Source: Bacillota bacterium | GTDB lineage: Bacteria; Bacillota; Clostridia; Saccharofermentanales; Fastidiosipilaceae | Reading direction: 5' to 3' | Length of the DNA stretch: 5,658 nt | NCBI GenBank assembly: GCA_023442635.1 | Contig: JAEZYR010000025.1 | Coordinates: 1 to 5,658, forward strand | In this document: one piece after another, positions 1 through 5,253 of the stretch | How positions within the stretch are numbered: position 1 is the first letter of the stretch | How the letters are laid out: every line of letters begins with the position of its first letter | Position numbers and translations under genes: made by a program | The notes under the pieces: model-generated | Told to the model about the DNA's origin: nothing | Database searches by the model: none | The model's input: only the letters and a program-made list of their open reading frames with translations

Positions 1-975
1 CCCTACCTGCGCTTTCAGTCTTTGTGTTACCCCTTTTTGATCCTATCCTTGCTTCTAACAGCCGCCATGCGTGTGGCCCTCCGCCCCAAAATAGGCCTCT
101 GGGCCTCGCTCCTCGCAATTTTGATCAATGCCCCACTCAACTACTTGCTTATTTTTGGGCATGCTGGCTTTCCTCGTCTGGGCGTTGCGGGTGCTGCCCT
201 CGCCACTCTGATCGCTTGGGCTAGCCAATTCACCCTCCTTGCTTGGATCGTTTTTAAGCAAGACCGCCACTTGTCGCTGACCTGGCAGCATGTTTTCGTC
301 AGAGACAAGAAGCTGCTTTGCGACTTTTTCCGTTACGGCCTGCCTGTTCTGTTGGGCGACATGGTCTGGGGCGTCAACATGCTGACTCAGGCCGCTATCG
401 TGGGGCATATGGATGTCGCTATGATGACGGCAGTGAGTGTCACTGGCGTTCTTTTTCAGCTGGTTACGGTTCTTGTCTACGGCGTCAGGGACGCTGTCGC
501 AATCTTTATTGGTCGGGCAGTGGGAGCCGAAGATCCTCAGCAAGTCAAAAGCTACACGCGCAGTTTTCAGTTGCTCTTTCTCTTTCTGGCCGTTCTCATG
601 TTCCTCACCTTCTTCTTCGGGCGAGGCTTCATGCTCTCTTTTTACCAAAATCTGCAAGCCGACACCTTGCGCTTGGCCGACCAGTTCTTAATCGTCTTTG
701 CCATCGCCTCTGCTGGCACCGCCTACCAGGTCAATTGCCTGACTGGCATTGTCCGCAGCGGTGGCTTGACTAGCTTTGTCTTGATCAATGACAGCTGTTG
801 GGTTTGGCTTTGGGTCATCCCTAGTGCCTCTTTGGCCGCCTTCGTCCTAAATGCGCCAGCTGTCCTTGTCTTTTTCCTCCTCAAAAGTGACCAACTCCTC
901 AAGTGCATCGTGGCCGCCATTGTCGTCAACCGCTATCGCTGGGTTCGCGTCCTGACCCATCGGCAAGAAGCCTGA
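1..975 (+). CDS. MATE family efflux transporter, C-terminal part (5' end outside window)
   Basis: Probable multidrug and toxic compound extrusion (MATE) antiporter of the inner membrane, which exports cationic drugs or metabolites in exchange for Na+ or H+. The frame is open from base 1, so about 324 residues are visible; families of this type usually have about 450 residues and 12 membrane helices, so roughly the first quarter is missing. The TTG at 22 is an internal leucine codon, not a start: the preceding PYLRFQS residues match the conserved MATE 'YLR' stretch. Further family signatures are a helix ending NYLLIFG, the FPRLGVAGAALAT segment, the start of the second half (YGLPVLLGDMVWG), the IGRAVGAED motif and the late GIVRSGGLTSF segment. 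About eight or nine hydrophobic helices remain. No frameshift is seen. The substrate cannot be told from sequence. The GNAT gene follows closely on the same strand and may be co-transcribed. Family call is firm; specificity is unknown. Confidence 0.93.
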   Translation, partial: PYLRFQSLCYPFLILSLLLTAAMRVALRPKIGLWASLLAILINAPLNYLLIFGHAGFPRLGVAGAALATLIAWASQFTLLAWIVFKQDRHLSLTWQHVFVRDKKLLCDFFRYGLPVLLGDMVWGVNMLTQAAIVGHMDVAMMTAVSVTGVLFQLVTVLVYGVRDAVAIFIGRAVGAEDPQQVKSYTRSFQLLFLFLAVLMFLTFFFGRGFMLSFYQNLQADTLRLADQFLIVFAIASAGTAYQVNCLTGIVRSGGLTSFVLINDSCWVWLWVIPSASLAAFVLNAPAVLVFFLLKSDQLLKCIVAAIVVNRYRWVRVLTHRQEA

Positions 976-990
976 AGTTTCCCCTCTTTG

Positions 991-1497
991 ATGATGTCTA
1001 TTTGTATTCAAAAAGCCTGTGAACACGACCTAGAAGCCCTCTTGCCGATCTACGAAAGGGCCAAGCACTGGATGATCCAGCAAGGCAATCCTCAGCAATG
1101 GTCTGCTGCTTATCCTGGCCGTACGGATCTGCTAGCCGATTTGGCCTTAGACCAGCTTTATGTCATAAGGGAGGGGTCGACCTATCTTGGCGCTTTTTGC
1201 TTGAGTTTTTCGGAGGAAGATGCCTATCGCCATATAAGAGCTGGTCAGTGGCTGACCTCAGCGCCTTATGGGGTCATTCATCGCCTCGTCTCGGCTGGCC
1301 TAAGGCCAGGCATAGCTCAGGCCTGTTTTGCTTTTTGCGCTGAAAAAATAACAAATTTGCGCACAGACACCCATGCCCAGAACCTCCCCATGCAAAAGGC
1401 CCTCCGTCTTTTCGGCTTTCGTTATGCAGGGCAAATTCAGCTCGCAGACGGTAGCCCTCGGCTTGCTTTTGAATGGTCCGGACCAAACAGTATTTGA
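991..1497 (+). CDS. GNAT family N-acetyltransferase
   Basis: Probable acetyl-CoA-dependent N-acetyltransferase of the cytoplasm; the acceptor is unknown. The protein has about 168 residues, normal for a single GNAT domain. Numbering from the ATG at 991, the visible family features are: an N-terminal helix region with an MIQQGNPQQW stretch (28-37) and YPGR (41-44); a strand LYVIREGSTYLGAF (56-69); IHRLVSAGLRPGIAQ (96-110), where RPGIA stands in for the acetyl-CoA pyrophosphate loop (Q/R-x-x-G-x-A/G); and the motif RTDTHAQNLPMQ (124-135) followed by LFGFRYAGQI and SPRLAFEW. The RxDTH..N..M...L...GF pattern is typical of a common GNAT subgroup. TTG (988), ATG (991) and ATG (994) lie in a row; 991 is chosen, but 994 is equally possible. 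No good Shine-Dalgarno sequence is seen, so translation may depend on coupling to the MATE gene ending 15 bases upstream. The last residues and the stop lie in a tandem duplication. Confidence 0.88.
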   Translation: MMSICIQKACEHDLEALLPIYERAKHWMIQQGNPQQWSAAYPGRTDLLADLALDQLYVIREGSTYLGAFCLSFSEEDAYRHIRAGQWLTSAPYGVIHRLVSAGLRPGIAQACFAFCAEKITNLRTDTHAQNLPMQKALRLFGFRYAGQIQLADGSPRLAFEWSGPNSI

Positions 1498-1517
1498 ATG
1501 GTCCAGAGCAAACAACA
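1468..1517 (+). repeat. Imperfect 25-bp tandem duplication across the GNAT stop codon
   Basis: Two adjacent 25-base units (1468-1492 and 1493-1517) both begin TTTGAATGGTCC and both contain CAAACA. By eye they agree at 21 of 25 positions. Because 25 is not a multiple of 3, the second copy is read in a shifted frame, and its TTTGA start supplies the TGA stop of the acetyltransferase (1495-1497). Read in the frame of the first copy, the second copy would give FEWSRANNSCPSP and end at TAA 1532-1534. Confidence 0.75.
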
Positions 1518-1566
1518 GCTGCCCTAGCCCCTAAAGCGACGGCCTGAATGCTGTTGCTTCTAGCAA

Positions 1567-1598
1567 AAGAGGGATACCCTTGCTCGGGGATCCCTCTT
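1567..1598. terminator. Stem-loop terminator between convergent genes, probably bidirectional
   Basis: A perfect 9-bp inverted repeat (AAGAGGGAT at 1567-1575, ATCCCTCTT at 1590-1598) is extended inside by CCC/GGG across one A-G mismatch, leaving a short TTGCTC loop. On the plus strand it is followed by a moderately T-rich tail (CATTCATCTTT). On the minus strand the stem runs into TTTTGC. It lies 69 bases after the plus-strand GNAT stop and 119 bases past the end of the minus-strand dehydrogenase. The U-tracts are short, so efficiency is uncertain in either direction. Confidence 0.7.
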
Positions 1599-1633
1599 CA
1601 TTCATCTTTGCGCACCTCTTGTCTTGCGTCCAA

Positions 1634-1684
1634 CCTTGCTCGACTTGCTTCTCGGAGCAAGTCGCAGCGTTTGCTGCAACAAGG
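1634..1684. other. Multibranched inverted-repeat structure in the convergent spacer
   Basis: A perfect 9-bp stem, CGACTTGCT (1641-1649) with AGCAAGTCG (1656-1664), closes a six-base loop. It abuts a second small hairpin, CAGC-GTTT-GCTG (1665-1676). Both are enclosed by a possible outer pairing of CCTTG (1634-1638) with CAAGG (1680-1684), giving a potential three-way junction. Neither strand has a T-tract after it, so it is not a standard intrinsic terminator. It could stabilise a 3' end, bind a protein, or be incidental. Apart from this and the terminator, the spacer 1498-1717 shows nothing recognisable. Confidence 0.45.
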
Positions 1685-1717
1685 CGCTTGTCTTTCTGGC
1701 TTGACTCGAGGGCTGGT

Positions 1718-2728
1718 TCAGCCTTGCCCGAAAGCCGCTACCCGCTCAACAACCGCATCACAGAAGGCGTCAAAGGCTGGGTCGGTTACCTGTAGCTCGG
1801 GATGTGCCTGGATATAAGTCCAGGCTCGGCGGATGCCTTCAGCGGCCATAACTTTGGGGGCAAAGGCTGGCACCCACTTTTTGATTTTGCTGTTGTCGAA
1901 GCATACGGACGCAGCCTTATCCCCGAGCAAAGGCCCTTGCAAATCGGGTCTCAACTGCACCAACATCGCACTTGAGACAGGGCAGAGGATGAGCTCCTCC
2001 CCCACGGCTTCGGCACTGAGCTCTAGCAGACGCCGCCAGGGCAGACGCTCGTCTGATGTGATGTGGAAAGCCTCGCCACAGGCCGCCTTTTGCCCCCAGA
2101 GGCCGACCAAGCCGACCGCCAGATCCGCCGCCCAGGTGATCGTCCAGAGACTCTCACCGTCGCCATGCACAAGAATGGGCTTATGCTCCTGGATGCGTCG
2201 CAAAACCGCAAAACTACCCTTTTCGCCATGGATCGGCACAGGTATCTGCCTAGGGCCATAAGTGTGGCTGGGTCGAATCAAGACCACTGGGAAGCCCTCT
2301 TCCTCCCAAGCCTGCAAATAGCAGCGCTCGGCTTCGGCTTTGTGGGCGGAATAAGGCCAGTATGGGTTGGACAGGGGCGTTTCCTCTGTAATCACGGGGT
2401 TCTGTAGAGGCTTTTGGTAGGCCGAAGCTGAACTGATGAAAAAGAATTGTTCTGTTCGCTGCCGAAAAAAAGCTACATCTCGGGCTGCATCTTCTGCCGT
2501 ATAGCTGATGAACTGCACCACGACATCCCAGTGTCGCTGCCCCAAAACTTGCGTCAGAGCGGCATCGTCTCTGTAATCGGCCACTAGACATTCAACCTGC
2601 CCCTGCCAAGTCGCTGGCAGAAGCCTAGAACCGCGATTCAAAATGCTCACGCGATGTTGCTCGGCTAGGGCTTGCTCGACAACAGCCGTCGATATGGTGC
2701 CTGTACCACCTATGATGAGAACATCCAT
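1718..2728 (-). CDS. NAD-dependent epimerase/dehydratase family (extended SDR) protein
   Basis: Cytoplasmic Rossmann-fold oxidoreductase of 336 residues, usual for the extended short-chain dehydrogenase family; the substrate is not known, though nucleotide sugars or other hydroxy/keto metabolites are typical. The N-terminus gives the dinucleotide-binding glycine motif IIGGTGTIS (5-13), followed by an ILNRG stretch (29-33) at the end of the second strand and a VADYRD acidic region (49-54). ISSASAY (98-104) carries the catalytic serine region, and YSAHK (126-130) is the YxxxK catalytic pair. RPSHTYGPRQ (152-161) and HGDGESLWTITWAADLA (188-204) are typical of the epimerase branch. The start is ATG with a strong GGAAGGG ribosome binding site at 2735-2741, six bases away. 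The aldo/keto reductase ends 28 bases upstream on the same strand, so the two probably form an operon. It faces the GNAT gene convergently. Family is sure; reaction is not. Confidence 0.9.
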   Translation of the reverse strand: MDVLIIGGTGTISTAVVEQALAEQHRVSILNRGSRLLPATWQGQVECLVADYRDDAALTQVLGQRHWDVVVQFISYTAEDAARDVAFFRQRTEQFFFISSASAYQKPLQNPVITEETPLSNPYWPYSAHKAEAERCYLQAWEEEGFPVVLIRPSHTYGPRQIPVPIHGEKGSFAVLRRIQEHKPILVHGDGESLWTITWAADLAVGLVGLWGQKAACGEAFHITSDERLPWRRLLELSAEAVGEELILCPVSSAMLVQLRPDLQGPLLGDKAASVCFDNSKIKKWVPAFAPKVMAAEGIRRAWTYIQAHPELQVTDPAFDAFCDAVVERVAAFGQG

Positions 2729-2756
2729 CCTCTACCCTTCCTTTACCTCGCCGTCC

Positions 2757-3779
2757 TCAGGCCTCGCCCGCTCCTGGCATGCTTTTTTCTTGCGCCAAAA
2801 TCCGATCGATCTCAGCCAATTCTTCAGCCCCAAAGTCCAGTTTTTCTAGGGCGGCTAGGTTCTCTAGGATTTGGGCAGGTCGGCTGGCTCCGATCAGGAC
2901 GGAATCCACCTTTTCCTCCCTGAGCACCCAGGCCAAGGCCATTTGCGCCAGGGTTTGCCCTCGCTTTTCGGCTAGGTCTGCCAAGCGGTGGAGCGTCTCG
3001 AGGCGGTTGGGCGTCAGGTCCTTGCGCTGTAAGAAAGGCGATTGTCCAGCGGCGCGAGAGTCCTCTGGCACCCCATTGAGATAGCGGTTGCTGAGCAAGC
3101 CCTGAGACAGCGGACTATAGGCGGTCAGACCAAAGCCCTCCTCTTGGGCAAAGTCGCGCAAGCCATCCGTCTCGATCCAGCGGTTGAGCAGACTATACGA
3201 GGGTTGGCTAATCACAAAAGGCGTACCCCAGCGGCGGAAAATAGCTAGAGCCTCTTCTGTCTGAGCCTTGTTGTAGTTCGAAAGGCCAACATAGAGGGCC
3301 TTGCCTTGGCGTACGGCTTGATCCAGCGCACTCAGGCTCTCCTCGAGCGGCGTATCGGGATCTGGTCGATGGTGATAGAAGATATCCACATAGTCGAGGC
3401 CTAAGCGTTTTAGGCTCTGATCCAAGCTGGCCAAAAGATACTTGCGTGAGCCCCACTCGCCATAAGGACCTGGCCACATATAAAAACCAGCCTTGCTCGT
3501 AATGATCATCTCATCGCGGTAGGCCGCTAGATCCTGTTTGAGAATGCGTCCAAAGTTGCGCTCCGCACTGCCTGCTTCGGGCCCGTAGTTATTCGCTAAG
3601 TCAAATACGGTGATCCCGTGGTCAAAAGCGGTACAAATCATCTCGCGCATCTGGCGCTCATTGGCATCATCGCCAAAATTGTGCCAAAGGCCGAGAGAAA
3701 TGGCCGAAAGCTTCAGGCCTGAGCGACCCAAACGGCGATAGACCATGTTGTCGTAGCGTTGATCTTGTGCCTGATACAT
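2757..3779 (-). CDS. gpr: Aldo/keto reductase, YghZ/Gpr-like (L-glyceraldehyde-3-phosphate reductase)
   Basis: NADPH-dependent (alpha/beta)8-barrel reductase of 340 residues, close to the family length. It resembles E. coli YghZ (Gpr), which reduces L-glyceraldehyde 3-phosphate and methylglyoxal, through conserved stretches I recognise: SLGLWHNFG, FDLANNYGP, MWPGPYG, GSRKYLLASLDQSLKR and GKALYVG. Numbering from the ATG at 3779, the catalytic tetrad is visible as D60, Y65, K96 (ITSKAG) and H137 (YHHRPD). The C-terminal cofactor loop is VLIGASRPAQ with GASR at 297-300. A TTG at 3791 would add four residues, but those codons are the ribosome binding site itself, so ATG 3779 is preferred. It is the first gene of a likely two-gene operon with the downstream epimerase-like dehydrogenase. 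It could act in aldehyde detoxification or sugar-phosphate metabolism. The subfamily call rests on remembered sequence similarity. Confidence 0.92.
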   Translation of the reverse strand: MYQAQDQRYDNMVYRRLGRSGLKLSAISLGLWHNFGDDANERQMREMICTAFDHGITVFDLANNYGPEAGSAERNFGRILKQDLAAYRDEMIITSKAGFYMWPGPYGEWGSRKYLLASLDQSLKRLGLDYVDIFYHHRPDPDTPLEESLSALDQAVRQGKALYVGLSNYNKAQTEEALAIFRRWGTPFVISQPSYSLLNRWIETDGLRDFAQEEGFGLTAYSPLSQGLLSNRYLNGVPEDSRAAGQSPFLQRKDLTPNRLETLHRLADLAEKRGQTLAQMALAWVLREEKVDSVLIGASRPAQILENLAALEKLDFGAEELAEIDRILAQEKSMPGAGEA

Positions 3780-3782
3780 AAA

Positions 3783-3789
3783 CCCCTCC
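3783..3789 (-). promoter_or_regulatory. Ribosome binding site fixing the aldo/keto reductase start
   Basis: On the minus strand GGAGGGG precedes ATG 3779 with three T bases between them (five bases from the GGAGG core). This is close to the ideal anti-16S match, and it overlaps the codons that a TTG start at 3791 would use, so the ATG is the start. Confidence 0.8.
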
Positions 3790-3809
3790 AAATAAAATAT
3801 TTTGTTTCT

Positions 3810-3841
3810 ATTGTAGAGGAAGCAGGAGAGAAAAAAGTCTA
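3810..3841 (-). promoter_or_regulatory. Candidate sigma-70/sigma-A-type promoter for the reductase operon
   Basis: On the minus strand TACAAT (3815-3810) differs from TATAAT at one base and lies 30 bases before the reductase ATG, giving a plausible short leader. The upstream partner is weak: TAGACT (3841-3836) matches four of six bases of TTGACA but with a long 20-base spacer, and nothing better stands at 16-18 bases. The surrounding spacer is AT-rich compared with the genes. The -10 element is plausible; the -35 is doubtful, so an activator may be needed. Confidence 0.4.
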
Positions 3842-3854
3842 AAAGGTCTAAAAA
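3837..3854. repeat. Short tandem repeat GTCTAAAA in the reductase upstream region
   Basis: GTCTAAAAG (3837-3845) is followed directly by GTCTAAAAA (3846-3854), a nine-base period with eight of nine matches. It overlaps the candidate -35 region of the reductase promoter and also provides the T-runs after the hairpin of the upstream DHHW gene. It may be a protein site or chance AT-rich sequence. Confidence 0.4.
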
Positions 3855-3862
3855 GATAGCAT

Positions 3863-3885
3863 CCTAGGTCGCCGTGACGACCTGG
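3863..3885 (-). terminator. Possible terminator of the MBOAT-DHHW operon
   Basis: On the minus strand, just after the DHHW gene stop, CC-AGGTCG pairs with CGACCT-(A)GG around a TCACGG loop: a 6-bp perfect stem (3866-3871 with 3878-3883), extended by two more pairs past a one-base bulge. The first T-run (TTTTT, 3854-3850) begins eight bases after the stem, further than usual, and further T-runs follow. The position fits a terminator separating this operon from the reductase operon, but the spacing makes it weak. Confidence 0.45.
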
Positions 3886-3886
3886 C

Positions 3887-5239
3887 TCAGTCATTCAAGC
3901 GATAGAAACTTTCATCCGTGGCCAGCTGACTGTAACTATAAAGAAGTAGGACGTCGGTATACGTCGTCTGAGCTAAGAGACTAGAAATCTTAGGCTCGCC
4001 ATGTCGCGGATCGACGATGTCAATCGTTTCGAAGGCGTCGATCACGGCTGGCAAAAAGGCATTGCCAAAGCTGTCACGAACGAGGAGCAAGTGCCGATGG
4101 TTGGCAGGTCCGCCTTGAATGCGCGTGAAGGCTGCATAGTCGCCCAATTGGTAGAGATAGGGATCTTCCCCTTGCAGAGCCTCGGGCACATAGAGCCCCT
4201 GAGCCTGTACTTGGCCACCTAGCCCCCACTGTCTAACGCTTCTGGGATCACGGTGGCGGCCTTTTTTCACGGCCGCATCTGTCGGTCTGTAGACTGCGAA
4301 GGCCTCTTGGCCAGCCAGGCCAGGTGCTCTAGCCGCAAGAGAGCCTGCAAAGTCAGTGGTCACAAGCTCGGCCTCATAGTCCTCAGCGCGGTTTACTGGC
4401 AGATCTAGTGCGGCCACATAAGCTTGCGCTGCCTGCCAAGCGCCTAGGCTCGTCCAGTGGTGGTCCGTCTTGAGAAAAAAGGCTTCTCGCTCGACCCGTG
4501 CTCGCTTCGGGTTGAGCGTCTGGGCGTCTGCCTCCTGGCCCGCCCCCTGGGCGTCTGCCTCGCCTAGCGTCTCTCTTGCCGTCTTGACCCCGCTTGTTGC
4601 TCCTGTGCCCTCCCCACATAAGGCCTGCCACACATCAAGCCTGGTCACGGGCAGACCGTCCAGCTTACTTTGGACGACTTTTTCAGCTAAGGGCAACGAC
4701 CAAGGAACAGCTCCCACTGGGAGACCCTCAGGCAAGACTGCGGCCGCTGGGGGCACCAACATGAGCACCTGCGATTGCAAAGGCCTTCCGACCATCGCCT
4801 CTGGCAAAGTCGTGGCAAAGAAACGCGCTAATTCCTCCACATTGTCAGCAAAAAGCGCCTCCCTTTGCCCTGTCTTATCCGCAATGCCTTGCGCGGTTTC
4901 GTACAGAAAGAGGCGGCCGTTTCGCCCGAAGTAAACGCGTCCATTGTCCCCAGCCCCAAGGCCTAAATCCATAAAGGTCTCAAGCCGAAGCCATTGCTCG
5001 CGTCCCCAAAACTGATCCTGCAACCAGCTCTCGACCCCCTTCATCCAAGAGCCATCCGCCACGCTTGCCCACCGCCAGGTCGGCCTTTGCGCCAGGTCAC
5101 GCCGCTCAAGTCTGGCATGCTTGCGATCTCCTTTGAGCAATAGCCAGAAGGCCATGGCCACTAAAAGAAACAACAGCAAAAGCAGCAAAACGCGGCTCTG
5201 ATGTGTCTGGGCTGATTTCGGGCAGGTGTTCTTTTTCAC
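3887..5239 (-). CDS. DHHW family protein (AlgJ/AlgX-like, SGNH-type), partner of MBOAT acyltransferase
   Basis: Membrane-anchored extracytoplasmic protein of 450 residues, probably involved in O-acylation of a surface polymer. A single hydrophobic segment at 17-35 after a basic N-terminus looks like an uncleaved signal anchor. Family features in order: WLQDQFWGREQW (72-83), NGRVYFGRNGRLF (99-111), DVWQAL (202-207), the namesake TDHHW (258-262) followed by TSLGAW, and RDSFGNAF (388-395). By analogy with AlgX/AlgJ, D259, H261 and S390 are candidate catalytic triad residues; this assignment is inference. Between DVWQAL and DHHW lies an unusually long, Ala/Gly/Glu-rich linker (about 208-251) with an internal EADAQ repeat. 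The start is GTG at 5239, supported by AGGAG six bases upstream. The gene follows the MBOAT stop by 14 bases, so the two are almost surely co-transcribed. Members of this family are commonly found beside MBOAT genes. The substrate polymer is unknown. Confidence 0.87.
   Translation of the reverse strand: MKKNTCPKSAQTHQSRVLLLLLLFLLVAMAFWLLLKGDRKHARLERRDLAQRPTWRWASVADGSWMKGVESWLQDQFWGREQWLRLETFMDLGLGAGDNGRVYFGRNGRLFLYETAQGIADKTGQREALFADNVEELARFFATTLPEAMVGRPLQSQVLMLVPPAAAVLPEGLPVGAVPWSLPLAEKVVQSKLDGLPVTRLDVWQALCGEGTGATSGVKTARETLGEADAQGAGQEADAQTLNPKRARVEREAFFLKTDHHWTSLGAWQAAQAYVAALDLPVNRAEDYEAELVTTDFAGSLAARAPGLAGQEAFAVYRPTDAAVKKGRHRDPRSVRQWGLGGQVQAQGLYVPEALQGEDPYLYQLGDYAAFTRIQGGPANHRHLLLVRDSFGNAFLPAVIDAFETIDIVDPRHGEPKISSLLAQTTYTDVLLLYSYSQLATDESFYRLND
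4520..4561. repeat. 15-bp direct repeat within the DHHW gene linker
   Basis: CTGGGCGTCTGCCTC occurs identically at 4520-4534 and 4547-4561 on the plus strand, 27 bases (nine codons) apart. It encodes the two EADAQ copies at residues 227-231 and 236-240 of the DHHW protein. The in-frame period and perfect identity suggest a recent local duplication in a tolerant linker. Confidence 0.8.
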
Positions 5240-5245
5240 TGTCGG

Positions 5246-5250
5246 CTCCT
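5246..5250 (-). promoter_or_regulatory. Ribosome binding site for the GTG start of the DHHW gene
   Basis: AGGAG on the minus strand lies six bases before GTG 5239 and three bases after the TGA stop of the MBOAT gene. This supports the GTG start, since no ATG is nearby, and makes translational coupling between the two genes likely. Confidence 0.8.
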
Positions 5251-5253
5251 AGG

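Noticed and set aside
22..24. TTG at 22 as the start of the MATE gene
   Set aside because: The frame is open to base 1, and the residues before it (PYLRFQS) match the conserved MATE region. The protein would otherwise lack its first helices, so the gene begins outside the window.
55..657. Long minus-strand open frame of about 200 codons opposite the MATE gene
   Set aside because: Its translation is charged and low in order, as expected for the antisense of a hydrophobic membrane protein. The plus strand has clear MATE motifs across the whole stretch, and the frame has no recognisable domain.
1641..1664. Second intrinsic terminator at the 9-bp hairpin
   Set aside because: The stem is perfect, but neither strand has a T-tract after it, so it is listed as an unexplained structure instead.
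1548..1817. Plus-strand open frames of about 70-90 codons in the convergent spacer
   Set aside because: They run through the terminator stem and into the antisense of the dehydrogenase C-terminus, have no ribosome binding site, and give Ser/Ala/Cys-rich sequence with no recognisable domain.
3780..3791. Upstream TTG start for the aldo/keto reductase
   Set aside because: The codons from TTG 3791 make up the GGAGGGG ribosome binding site of the ATG at 3779, and the added residues are not part of the family's fold.
4470..4934. Plus-strand open frame of about 154 codons inside the DHHW gene
   Set aside because: It is rich in Ser, Ala and Thr without any motif, and lies opposite conserved DHHW-family segments. 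It is an antisense shadow, not a gene.
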